Source: Skeletonema tropicum (taxonomy: Eukaryota; Bacillariophyta; Thalassiosirophyceae; Thalassiosirales; Thalassiosiraceae). From it: a stretch of 64,000 nt of DNA. Every line of letters starts with the position of its first letter. The stretch's first letter is position 1. Both the position numbers and the translations under genes were made by a program. A model generated the notes under the pieces. The model searched no databases and was not told the DNA's origin. It was given only the letters and a program-made list of their open reading frames with translations. Shown one piece after another: positions 31,671 to 41,072 of the stretch. The stretch covers positions 1,364,001 through 1,428,000 of the forward strand of contig CM074144.1 in NCBI GenBank assembly GCA_037178625.1. The letters are read 5' to 3'.

Positions 31671-34600
31671 ATGGAGCACTCCACCGATAAGGAAAACACT
31701 CCGCTCAACAGCCAGGGTAGGGACCGCGCAACCATGCTGTCTGCCACCAAACCGTCATCGTCAATCGGTGGCCGCCGAACAACCAACGAAATAATCAATC
31801 GCTCCATCTCACCGCTCCCAACAACACACTTCACCCCGCAACAACAACAACCACCCTCTTCTTCCAATGATTCCTCCTCCTCTCACCTCTCCACTCCATC
31901 CATACTCCGTCAATCACCCTCGATCCTAACGCTAATGTCCCCCTCCACTCTCTTTGCTTTAACTCCTCCTCCTCCAACAACATTCGCCAACTACACTCCA
32001 CAACAATGCCAAAAAACTCCACCAATACCACCCAATTCTGAAAAACTAACACTCGCAATTCAACTGGTGGAAAGTACATTAGATGAAGCCATTGAAGATG
32101 TGCGGAGGGTGATTTGTGTGCAGGATGAGGAGGAGAGGGGATTGGAGCGCCAGTTATTGGAAGAGGTGGAAGTGGAGGAGGGTGTAGATGAGAATGATGG
32201 AAGGGACGAGTGTGAGGTGGAAAGGAATGTGGACGGTGGGATTGGGTTGTTTACGCTTGAGGAGGATGAAGATATTGATGAAGATCACAGTGAGGATGAC
32301 GAAGAGCAGGGGCCAACAGATGAAATTGTTTCGTCTCTCCAATCTTTGAAAATATCCTGCAATATTGATGAAGAAAAAGACGACAACGAAGAAGAACATG
32401 AAAGTGACGATGATGACGACGAGGAGGAGATTGTCCTTTCGAGACCAACTGCTTCATCCCGCAGAAGGATATTAGATGATAGTAGCGACAGCAGTAGCTC
32501 TTCTTCAGACTCTGAACAAGATAATAATGATGATGACCAAGGCTTTGTCATGATTGACGAGGAAGCAATCGGATTTGAAACTGAAGTTGATGAGTCGGTA
32601 GCTTCGACAACCAACAATAATCACGATATCAAGTCCAAAAAAGTAAAAACGGCAGATGATGATGATGATGTGCTTGATGGAGGATTTGCACAGTTGAAAA
32701 TTACCAATGATGATGAAGTTTCCGACGTGTCATTTGGTCAAAATCATCATCAATTTGACAATGATAGTTTCACCGACGAGCGACAAGAAATGGACGTTTC
32801 CGAAGTGTCATTTGGACAAAATCATCACCAATTTGATAATGACAGTTTCACCGACGAACAACAAGAAGTACAAGAGGAAGATGTTAGCGACGAAGACAGT
32901 CTTGCAACAGCAAACATGCTACAAACCCTCCAGAATGATAACAACAATAACAACGATGACGATGATAGCATACTCCTCTCATTCGAAGGGTGTGGCTGCT
33001 GGTCACTCGACAATGACACGGGTGATTTATACCTCTCTTCTACCACGGACAATGACAATTCTTCCGATGGAACGAAGCAGGCGAAATGGCCCAAGATTCG
33101 ATTGCCACTTGCCTTGTATAATAAACTTTATCAGCATCAACGGATTGGCGTACAGTGGATGGCAAGCTTACATCATAATGAGATCAGGGGGGGATTATTG
33201 GCAGACGATATGGGATTGGGCAAAACAATGCAAGTACTCACCTATCTAGGCGCACTAATGCGAGCCGAAACCATCTCCAATGCCATTATCATTTGTCCCA
33301 AATCAGTCGTACGGAGTTGGGAACGTGAGGCCAACCTAAACTTGAAGAATATCTGTGTACCCAAAGCGACAGTTACAGCTGTCACGAGTGATATGGGCAA
33401 GGAGAAGCGCAAGAGGGTATTCGAAGATGCGTTCTGTGCTCCGTCGAAACGACCACAGTTGGTCATTACGACGTATGGATTGGTTTCGAATCATATTACA
33501 GACTTGACAAATATTTCGAATGTGTATGAGGAGAATCGATGGTGTTATGTTGTGTTGGATGAGGGACATCAGATTAAGAATAGTGCGACGAAGATGAGTA
33601 GGGATGTGAGGATTTTGGCTTCGAGATCACCGCGTACGAGACGATTGTTGATGACTGGGACGCCAATGCAGGTGAGTTTTATGCAGATTTTCATCTTGAG
33701 CAATGACAGCACTATATCACGAACAAAAATGAATGATGCTTACCTTTCATACTTTTCTTTGTGCAACCAGAACAATATGAAGGAATTACACAGCTTATTC
33801 GATTGGGCATGCGGAGGGAAACTGCTAGGCTCGCTGAAAACATTCCTAAACAAGTACGGCTTACCGATTGAAGAGGGGAGACAGAAGAATGCATCGGAAT
33901 GGACAGTCAAGAAGGCATCTGAAATGAATGAGAAATTGCAAACATTGCTCAAACCTTACTTTCTTCAGCGTCTCAAAAAGACGGAGTTTCAGGATAAACT
34001 GCCGGGTAAGAAGGAGTTGGTTGTCTTCACCCATCTTTCTGCCAAGCAAAGATTATTGTATGAGGCTTATTTGGAAGGTGATATTGTTTCGTCAGTTCTC
34101 ACGGGAGAGACTGCATCGCATCTGGCTGCGGTCTCGTGGCTAAAGATGCTTTGTGGACACCCAAGCCTTGTCAAGGAAGCTGCCGATGATTACGAAGACT
34201 GTGATGTTGAATTGTTGATACAAGATTCTGCCAAGCTACAGGTTTTGATCTCGTTGGTAACACGCCTCAAGAAGAGTGGACACAAGGCTTTAATTTTCAG
34301 TCAGAGCACAAAGATGTTGGATATCATTGGTCTCGCTCTAGCTGACTGTGTCCGTCATTTACGAATTGATGGTTCGACAGCTAACAATTATCGGCAAAAG
34401 GCAGTAGATCATTTCAATGACAGAGAATCCAACGTAGATGTGATGCTTCTCTCCACGAAGGCCGCGGGTGTCGGTTTGACATTGACGGGAGCTGATCGGG
34501 CTATCATTTACGATCCAAGTTGGAACCCCGCTGAGGATGCACAAGCCGTGGATCGATGCTATCGGATTGGACAAGAGAAGCCCGTAACTGTATACCGCTT

Positions 34601-35282
34601 TATTTCTGCTGGAACAGTTGAGGAGAAAGTCTATGAGAAGCAAGTGCACAAGGATGGGATTCGACGCGTAATCTTGGGTACTGGGGGTGGCTCAAGCTCC
34701 ACCGAGAGATACTTTCAGAAGGATGAGCTACGCAAACTCTTCAAATTGGGCCCTCGAGGAGAAAGCACAATGCTGGACAAGTTCAATGCAAAGTCGGACA
34801 ATGATGCCACTGGTGCTAGTGGGAAGAAATCGTACTTGACCAAGCATGCATCCGTCGTCGGAGTCGCATCACATGACGTTCTCTACTCAACTGATGCACT
34901 TGATACCGATCCATTTTCCCGAAAGCCGTACCAATTGAAGAAAAAGGATAAGAATGTTCTGAGCAAAAGTGATGTAACGGTAGAGGATCTAACAATTCCC
35001 TACTCTCCTCGATTAGATGCGGTCCCACTCGGAAGAGGAAGGGCAAACAAAGCTGAAGTCAACAAGACGGTGAAACCAAAAGAAAGCTCTGAATCTAAAG
35101 ACTGCGCAGTAGCTGCTACATTAGACGAAGCAGATGAACTCATTGCTAATGGAAATCTTGACAAAGCCATGTCTTTGCTATTGGACGTGGTAGAAAACGA
35201 AAACATTATTTTACCTCAAGATCAAAAACTTGCAACGCATGGAAAGATTGCTCAAATTAGTGATTCTCTCGGCTGGCTATGA
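31671..35282 (+). CDS. ERCC6L/PICH-like SNF2-family ATPase, one in-frame intron
   Basis: ATG 31671 is in a good context (CACCATGG). A 99-nt intron at 33672-33770 (CAG|GTGAGT...CCAG|AAC) contains no stop and keeps the frame. Removing it gives the SNF2 motif LLMTGTPMQNNMKELHSLFDW and a 1,170-aa protein. The N-terminal approximately 450 residues are acidic and Ser/Asp-rich, with a near-perfect internal repeat (VSFGQNHHQFDNDSFTDE, twice). The ATPase core has LLADDMGLGKTMQ (about 508-520), DEGH (about 628) and, in lobe 2, STKAAGVGLTLTGADRAI and AVDRCYRIGQ. The C-terminus has a TPR-like helix pair (DEADELIANGNLDKAMSLLLDVVE) as in ERCC6L, which works at ultrafine anaphase DNA bridges. The assignment to ERCC6L over other Rad54-like ATPases rests on the short insert and the TPR. 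Confidence 0.8.
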   Translation: MEHSTDKENTPLNSQGRDRATMLSATKPSSSIGGRRTTNEIINRSISPLPTTHFTPQQQQPPSSSNDSSSSHLSTPSILRQSPSILTLMSPSTLFALTPPPPTTFANYTPQQCQKTPPIPPNSEKLTLAIQLVESTLDEAIEDVRRVICVQDEEERGLERQLLEEVEVEEGVDENDGRDECEVERNVDGGIGLFTLEEDEDIDEDHSEDDEEQGPTDEIVSSLQSLKISCNIDEEKDDNEEEHESDDDDDEEEIVLSRPTASSRRRILDDSSDSSSSSSDSEQDNNDDDQGFVMIDEEAIGFETEVDESVASTTNNNHDIKSKKVKTADDDDDVLDGGFAQLKITNDDEVSDVSFGQNHHQFDNDSFTDERQEMDVSEVSFGQNHHQFDNDSFTDEQQEVQEEDVSDEDSLATANMLQTLQNDNNNNNDDDDSILLSFEGCGCWSLDNDTGDLYLSSTTDNDNSSDGTKQAKWPKIRLPLALYNKLYQHQRIGVQWMASLHHNEIRGGLLADDMGLGKTMQVLTYLGALMRAETISNAIIICPKSVVRSWEREANLNLKNICVPKATVTAVTSDMGKEKRKRVFEDAFCAPSKRPQLVITTYGLVSNHITDLTNISNVYEENRWCYVVLDEGHQIKNSATKMSRDVRILASRSPRTRRLLMTGTPMQVSFMQIFILSNDSTISRTKMNDAYLSYFSLCNQNNMKELHSLFDWACGGKLLGSLKTFLNKYGLPIEEGRQKNASEWTVKKASEMNEKLQTLLKPYFLQRLKKTEFQDKLPGKKELVVFTHLSAKQRLLYEAYLEGDIVSSVLTGETASHLAAVSWLKMLCGHPSLVKEAADDYEDCDVELLIQDSAKLQVLISLVTRLKKSGHKALIFSQSTKMLDIIGLALADCVRHLRIDGSTANNYRQKAVDHFNDRESNVDVMLLSTKAAGVGLTLTGADRAIIYDPSWNPAEDAQAVDRCYRIGQEKPVTVYRFISAGTVEEKVYEKQVHKDGIRRVILGTGGGSSSTERYFQKDELRKLFKLGPRGESTMLDKFNAKSDNDATGASGKKSYLTKHASVVGVASHDVLYSTDALDTDPFSRKPYQLKKKDKNVLSKSDVTVEDLTIPYSPRLDAVPLGRGRANKAEVNKTVKPKESSESKDCAVAATLDEADELIANGNLDKAMSLLLDVVENENIILPQDQKLATHGKIAQISDSLGWL

Positions 35283-35425
35283 GATTTACTTGAATTTATT
35301 TCATACATTACAATAACAAGTAATCAAATCTTCTACTTAGCTTATTAAATAGCAGCATTTGAAGTGGTCGTGTCACTCAATTTTAATCTATGCCCAACAT
35401 TATTACCCCCATCATTATTCATTAC

Positions 35426-36754
35426 CTACATGCACAACACATCCGTGCTCTTCCTTCCAGCCATAATCTTCCTCGAATCACACCCAACCAAACACCCCTT
35501 CGGAAAACTCTCATCCTCCGCCACATCAACCGGCTCCTCCCCAAAACTCCATTGGCACTCCTGGGTCACAAAGTTCGGTTTGACCGTCAAACTCAACCCC
35601 AACTCCTCCTTGAAAAATTCCTGTGCAGGTAATTTACACTGATGCAAGCAAAGACCTTTACATCCACTCTCTTGAAGGAATTTACATTTCTCCACGACCA
35701 ATCCACCACGTTGTCCGTCAGAGCGGCGATTGGGTTTGGATGGTCCAACGAGGAAACCAAAAAAGGTGGGTGTGACAATAGATGTGAGCCAGGGGGCATA
35801 AAACCATGGACCGATTTGTTTTCCGTCGTAATCGGTCCCTAGTTTGGGAACGATGCCGGACATGAAGATACGGTAGAAGGGTGGTAATACTGGTGTCATT
35901 AGTCCCCCTAATGTATTTTTGACCATGGTGTGCTGCGCCTTTGTATGGTCTTCATAGGTGACTCCCTCGGGTAGTTCCATGGTCATGTATTGACGACCTT
36001 GGGCTAATAATCCTTTGATGCCGGGGATATCACTGGTTACTCCACCGGTATGGGTTGTGACAAGATTGCGGAATATCGATAGCAGCAGTTTGTCGAGTGG
36101 GGAGTCATTGTAGGTCAACTCTTCGAGTGTGCAATCTGCTACGAGGGGTTGTCCGTCTTCCCCAGTAACAGTGGCCACGTTTGAATCAACAGTTGCTTCG
36201 GTTGCATCCTCCTCCGCATCAGCAGCGGTGAAGGGAACATACACTACATCCTGCACATTCGGCAGCTCCCCCCTCGGTATACGCGAAGGACTCAGAAACT
36301 CGGCAGTCTTGACATAAGCATCATAATCTGATTTGAGTAATTTCACCAATAGTTGATATCTGCCAAATTCATGTGCTTGCTGTCGTAATCGGCTGAGGTA
36401 TAATTTTGAATCACCCTCACCATTCGAAGCAGCATCAACTGCATCGCAGGCTAGCACGACATCTTCAGCAGTTACAGATTTGTCAGGTTTGGATAGATAA
36501 TTGTAAATTATAGAGGAGCACTGTGCCAATTCTTGGAGCTCTGCGGATAGTTTGTTGAGTACGTCATCGCCATCGTTATTGGACAGTGAGGAATGAAGTA
36601 GTGTCGATTTTGCTGGAGCAAGATTTGACGTGACTCTTTTGGTGGGCACTATGCAACCTCCTCTCGATGGTGAGAAAGCGATGGCGGTGAAGGAGTTAAA
36701 TGCAAGTGCTGCTGCACCGAATAGTAGGGCGGAACGTCGTGTCGACATGGTCAT
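35426..36754 (-). CDS. Plastid DWARF27-like beta-carotene isomerase (DUF4033)
   Basis: The single exon of 442 aa has ATG at 36754. The N-terminus (RRSALLFGAAALAFNSFTAIAFSPSRGG) is a signal peptide followed by an ASAFAP-like AFSP site, the bipartite leader that sends diatom proteins into the secondary plastid. The C-terminal approximately 80 residues contain CKFLQESGCKGLCLHQCKLP, PNFVTQECQWSFGEEP and KGCLVGC, the cysteine-rich DUF4033 signature of D27 proteins. Plant D27 isomerises all-trans- to 9-cis-beta-carotene using iron. Algal homologues exist, but the strigolactone pathway does not, so only carotenoid isomerase activity is inferred. It diverges from F-box copy B. Its 5' part was copied twice downstream (40415 and 46211). 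Confidence 0.8.
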   Translation of the reverse strand: MTMSTRRSALLFGAAALAFNSFTAIAFSPSRGGCIVPTKRVTSNLAPAKSTLLHSSLSNNDGDDVLNKLSAELQELAQCSSIIYNYLSKPDKSVTAEDVVLACDAVDAASNGEGDSKLYLSRLRQQAHEFGRYQLLVKLLKSDYDAYVKTAEFLSPSRIPRGELPNVQDVVYVPFTAADAEEDATEATVDSNVATVTGEDGQPLVADCTLEELTYNDSPLDKLLLSIFRNLVTTHTGGVTSDIPGIKGLLAQGRQYMTMELPEGVTYEDHTKAQHTMVKNTLGGLMTPVLPPFYRIFMSGIVPKLGTDYDGKQIGPWFYAPWLTSIVTPTFFGFLVGPSKPNRRSDGQRGGLVVEKCKFLQESGCKGLCLHQCKLPAQEFFKEELGLSLTVKPNFVTQECQWSFGEEPVDVAEDESFPKGCLVGCDSRKIMAGRKSTDVLCM

Positions 36755-36861
36755 GATGATGTGATCAAAAAGTTTAGTTGAAGCCAGAAAAGTGGGATCT
36801 AATCATCGCTAGATCCCGCTTGGTAGTGAACTTCATGCCGACACTCGCTAAGACAGTGAAT

Positions 36862-36966
36862 GAATTCAATCATGCATGATCAAACAAGCAATGCAATGAT
36901 GATCGTAAGATAACAGAAATTACTATCATCATTGCACTGCTTGTTTGATCATGCATGATTGAATTC
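36862..36966. repeat. 42-bp inverted repeat between the D27-like and F-box B genes
   Basis: The left arm 36862-36903 and right arm 36925-36966 are inverse copies with one mismatch in 42 bp, separated by 21 nt. Arms start and end with GAATTC and contain ATGCATGATCAAACAAGC. The same word occurs singly upstream of copies C and D (about 42733 and 48529) and in shorter form before copy A. The structure could form a cruciform or a long hairpin in the shared promoter region. Confidence 0.9.
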
Positions 36967-37097
36967 ATCATGCAATGCAATGATGAACCTCTGCTCATAC
37001 CCTCTCTCTAGAACACAGCGCTCATCTATGATAATCATACTGCACAAATCGTGATCGATTACTCCTTCTCTACAACCGTACTACACAAAAGCAAAAG

Positions 37098-38312
37098 ATG
37101 GAGCAGATGAGCCTTGCCCTTACCACTGCCGCTGCAGCAGCTGAAGAAGTAGGCACAGATGAGGTTGCAATCATATTCAGCTTCCTCGAACCGAAGGATA
37201 TCATGCGTGCTCGAGTTTGTACATCATGGAGAGCTGCTGCTGCTGCGATGAAAGCTATAGTCCCTTCCTCCATCATTGTCAATAGCGAGAGATCCTACAA
37301 TGCTATGAGAGTGATGTCTACTGCGATACCTAATTTGCAGCGGATCTCGCTTCATGATCTCAACGGAAGGCATTCATACTCCAATGGCGATGACCCAGAC
37401 GAAACGCAGGCTCGTTGCACTGCCAACTTTATCACTCATGATATCAATATTATATCCAGGTTCAGAAGGTTGCCTGTGTTGCAAATTCTTGTTCATGGGC
37501 AATTGAATGGAAGATATCCAATCCTCTTCGACTTTCCAATCCTCCAAGAATTACATGTTGACTGTGGATTCCTGAAGTGGGATCTTGGGATGTTATCAGG
37601 ATTGCCACAGCTCAAAGTGATAGATTGCTTTTACAACCCACGCATGACTGGCAATCTCGATAGTTTGAGAGTGCTAAGAGGTACCCTTGAAAAAGTACGC
37701 ATATGTCATGGTCGTAATGTTGGAGGAAGCCTCATGGATCTAGCCGACTTTCCACAGCTGAAGGAGTTGAATCTGTTCGGTACTTCTGTAACAGGAGATA
37801 TCAGAGACATCCGTGAGTGTGATTTTCCAGCTCTGACGCGGCTCGAACTCCCAAGCAGTGTCCATGGTGGTATACAGTATGAGTTTGAGAGTGTTGTTGA
37901 CGTGCCTCATTTCATGCACGCCATCCATCGCCTGCTGCAGCGCACTCCAACTTTATTCGGTGATTGGGGTTGTGACCTTACAAAATCTTTTGGCTGGTCG
38001 CTCTCACGAGACTCTCCTAATTCGTATTGGGATGAAGAATCGGACAATGCAATTCTCCTCCCTCCACTTTACTTGAAATGTGTTCGAGCGGGATCACGTT
38101 TTGGATGGAGTTGGTGTAATGACCTTCCGACAAAATCACAATCTTGCGAGATCAACTGGCTGGATCCAGAGCCAATGAGTGGAAGTGACGACTACGAGGT
38201 GTACACTAGAGAGTTGCAGCGTGTAGAGCAGAGTTTATTCCATCTTTTCCGAGGATATTATCTTTCTCCGCCCAATGCTGAAGAATTCCGCCGTCTGTGC
38301 GAGAATTACTGA
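37098..38312 (+). CDS. F-box/LRR-like protein, copy B
   Basis: The 404-aa protein starts at ATG 37098. The F-box (DEVAIIFSFLEPKDIMRARVCTSWRAA, about residues 20-46), LRR region and Trp/Cys-rich C-terminal part match copies A, C and D throughout. It has the intact start codon and frame that C and D lack, so it is the best representative of the family here. It is divergent from the D27-like gene and convergent with permease B, whose stop lies about 190 bp past its own. An SCF substrate-receptor role is inferred from the F-box plus LRR layout; the substrate is unknown. Confidence 0.75.
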   Translation: MEQMSLALTTAAAAAEEVGTDEVAIIFSFLEPKDIMRARVCTSWRAAAAAMKAIVPSSIIVNSERSYNAMRVMSTAIPNLQRISLHDLNGRHSYSNGDDPDETQARCTANFITHDINIISRFRRLPVLQILVHGQLNGRYPILFDFPILQELHVDCGFLKWDLGMLSGLPQLKVIDCFYNPRMTGNLDSLRVLRGTLEKVRICHGRNVGGSLMDLADFPQLKELNLFGTSVTGDIRDIRECDFPALTRLELPSSVHGGIQYEFESVVDVPHFMHAIHRLLQRTPTLFGDWGCDLTKSFGWSLSRDSPNSYWDEESDNAILLPPLYLKCVRAGSRFGWSWCNDLPTKSQSCEINWLDPEPMSGSDDYEVYTRELQRVEQSLFHLFRGYYLSPPNAEEFRRLCENY

Positions 38313-38504
38313 TTGTGAAATATCTAAATTGTTGTATGCAAAGCTTACGGTATGGTAGAAGAACTCGAAGGGCCTGAACACTGCAAGCTTGTTATGTATG
38401 ATATTTTACTCTCTAGCAGTATTTGACTTATCTATCTATGCTAATGCCTAAACCTACAATCTCTATCATCTAACTCTAAAATCAATGCGCTCATCTCAGC
38501 ACTG

Positions 38505-40239
38505 TCATGAAATCCGGTTCTCCTCTCCATACTCCCATTCACCTTCACAATCACCCTCAGCAGAAGAGGATGGATCAAACGTGCTCTCTCTTGAATCATC
38601 CATCGGAGGCATTGCATAACCTCTTGCCTTTATCTCATACTCAAACCATCCCTTTCGTTTTGAAATCTCTCCCACCTTGAACAAGAATATGCCAAAAATG
38701 ATGGCAGCCGACGTGAAGATATACACATACCAGTTGCTTATCAAGATAATGGCGATTGTGGCGAGACATGGGGGTACTGCAATCAGCACTGCAGCCCAGT
38801 CTGGTAGAGGAATGCGGTACGGTCGTTCCACTTTCGTTGATAGAGAAGCAAAAGAGACAAGCATGTCAGATACATGAGTGCTACATCAAAGGCACACTAC
38901 ACTTACTGCGTTCCATGTACTTACATTCCTTGTGAAACAACCGAAGCTTGATAAAGGCTGCATACTCCATCAAGAGTGAAACGGCATAATTTGCATTCAA
39001 CAATTCCAGCAGCTGACCAAAATCAGCACAACCAAACAAAATAATCACCACAGTCCCGACAATGATTCCTGTAGTCGGCGTACCATACCTCGATCTCTTT
39101 TGAAAGATCTTTGGAAGATATCCTCTCTCTGCCATACCCATCAGTTGGAATGCATGTGCGGACAATTCCGCTTCAAAGAGAGCCAAGTTTGAAATACCAG
39201 CAGCAAAGATTGTCCACGCTCCCAGCCACGGCCCACCAATGTCTACAGCCACGGCACCAAGATGTCCATCCACCCAATCCGACTGACGATAGTCAGTCGC
39301 TCCAACCGCAACCATGAGCGGGACAACATAAAATACCACTGTCATAATCAACCCTATGAAAATACCCCGTGGATATGTCTTCTTCACGTCGGTTGTTTCA
39401 CCGGCAAACGATGCAGCATTATCAAAACTATTCAAATTCCAAAACATATTGTTCATGAATGGCCTCCACAATATCCCAGCAAATTGAAGTAGTGGCAAAG
39501 GTCCCGGAGAAGTTTGAAAGTCATCATCAAACAAGTTAAAGTTGTTCATTCCATCCTCATCTTCGGGTGTTTCTGGCATCTGCAACCATCTCGAAGGGAC
39601 CACATGCGGAGCACCAAGTATCGTCATCAACACAAACGGACTCATAGCAATCACGCAAACTACCAAACTCGCCTTCCCCACAATCTCCAACCCTGTATAA
39701 TTCAACAATGACAAACAAATCGTAATCACACCCACCAACCCAAACCTCTGGAACCCTCCCATCTCCCACCCCACCACACTCGTCACATACTCCAGAAATA
39801 ACGTGGGATAAATTGCATTGTCCGTGGCACCACTCACCCATGCCAAATATCCACATAAACTTCCCATCCGTTCTCCAAACGCCTCTTCGACCCATGCCAC
39901 ACCTGCACTCGGATCTTGGAAGGTGCTCCCCAACTCTGCCGTCACCAAAGCTTCCGGTATTGACCATATCAAGGGAAAGATACAAAATCCAACAATGGCA
40001 TAAAAGTTGCCAGCAGCACGAATGGATGGTTCAATTCCAAATGGACCTCCGGACACATTGTAGAATACGAGGATGGCAAGTGGCCATAGTTTGAGGGCGG
40101 GTGTGGTAGATGTGTATTGTGGGTGGAGAATTTGAGAGGGAAGGGGAACGTGTCCTTCTTCGTTGATGGGTGTTTCTGTGTCGGTTAGGAGTTGGAGTGG
40201 GACTATGTTGTCGTCGTCTTGGTGTGGTTGTGCTGTCAT
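38505..40239 (-). CDS. Polyamine/amino-acid permease (APC superfamily), copy B, 5'-truncated
   Basis: Exons 40239-38925 and 38830-38505 are joined across a 94-nt intron (GAAT|GTAAGT...AAAG|TGGAACG), giving ...LFHKELERPYRIPLPDW... and 546 aa. About 12 hydrophobic segments are visible. SGGPFGIEPSIRAAG, FPLIWSIPEALVTAELGSTF and SGATDNAIYPTLFLEYV match the plant/algal PUT (polyamine uptake, LAT-type) branch of the APC superfamily. ERPYRIPL is the typical loop before the last helices. It is probably a proton-coupled importer in the plasma membrane; the substrate is inferred. Compared with copy D it lacks about 225 N-terminal residues. Upstream, homology to D continues to about 40396 but is frame-shifted and then replaced by D27 sequence. 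The start is an internal Met (MTAQPHQDDD), equal to a Met inside copy D. Confidence 0.75.
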
Positions 40240-40414
40240 TTGGATTAGGCTTGATGTGATGTTGTTTTTGTCCTTGCTTTCATTTTGAAATGATCTATTG
40301 AGGCCATTTTCTGAATAATCATCATAATTACGATAGCAAAAGGCCCCCCACCTCCAACATTGGCATGGCTTTACGATCCATCCTCATTCTGAACCAGTTT
40401 TATTTTAAAGAAGA

Positions 40415-40645
40415 AGAGCATTCTGCCAATTCTTGGAGCTCTGCGGATAGTTTGTTGAGTACGTCATCGCCATCGTTATTCGAGAGGGAGAATGAAGTAG
40501 TGTCGTTTTCGCTGGAGCAAGATTTGTTGTCGCTTTTTTGGTGGACACTAGGCAACCTCTCGATGGTGAGAAAGCGGGAAGGAGGCAGAAGCCATTGCTG
40601 CTGCACCGATTAGTAGGGCGGGACGGCTGTCGACATGGTCATGAT
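40415..40645 (-). pseudogene. 5' fragment of the D27-like gene, first copy
   Basis: This is homologous to 36515-36760 of the D27-like gene. It includes the words for SNNDGDDVLNKLSAELQELA and ends past the position of the original ATG (GTCGACATGGTCATGATGATG). It has point changes and indels in the leader region, so targeting peptide and frame are lost. To its left an approximately 18-bp filler (40397-40414) joins it to the broken 5' end of permease B. Confidence 0.85.
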
Positions 40646-40743
40646 GATGATGAATGATGACTTGAAGTCAGCGAGGATGGATAGATGGAGTCAGAAAGTC
40701 ACCCTAATAGGATCTTCAGACACCTGTCTGAGTCACTTGGGAG

Positions 40744-40961
40744 GACTCAGCCACGACGGTTCACCGCGACGGTTAGCGTCTTTTGAAAAATCCCAAAAAA
40801 TCCCAAATTGTGACAAAACCAATGACGAATTCGCTGATAGCGTGTCTTTTAATGTGTCATTGCATTTTTCTGTTACAGAAGTTTTGAAATAACAAGCGCG
40901 TGCGCGCGAGAGACGCTAACCGTCAAATACGCATAGATGAACCGTCGTGCAGCACTCAGCA
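40744..40961. mobile_element. Nested ~220-bp MITE, copy 1
   Basis: CACGACGGTTCA (40752-40763) and GACGGTTAGCGTCT (40768-40781) on the left are mirrored by TGAACCGTCGTG (40938-40949) and AGACGCTAACCGTC (40911-40924) on the right. Outer words GACTCAG and CTGAGT-like sequence extend the inverted ends. The insert splits the sub-terminal part of the larger transposon: the words around it (GGGAG and GAGTCCCTCTAT) are continuous at the other end of that element. There is no coding capacity. Confidence 0.75.
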
Positions 40962-40984
40962 GAGTCCCTCTATCCGTCGTTCAG

Positions 40985-41072
40985 TTTTTGTCCCCTTCAG
41001 GGGACAAAAACCATTTTGGTCCCCACTCGCGATGGCCCTCAAAATTTTTTGTCCCCCGAAGGGGACAAAAAA
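40985..41072. repeat. Two hairpin palindromes built on TTTTTGTCCCC
   Basis: The first is TTTTTGTCCCC-TTCA-GGGGACAAAAA at 40985-41010, with perfect 11-bp arms and a 4-nt loop. The second is TTTTTTGTCCCC-CGAA-GGGGACAAAAAA at 41045-41072, with 12-bp arms. A third copy lies at 42246-42273. All are inside the 1,844-bp transposon. Confidence 0.9.

Noticed and set aside
39557..39985. 142-codon frame seen three times over the permease genes
   Set aside because: It lies on the same strand as, but in a different frame from, the clear transporter sequence. It repeats only because the permease genes do.
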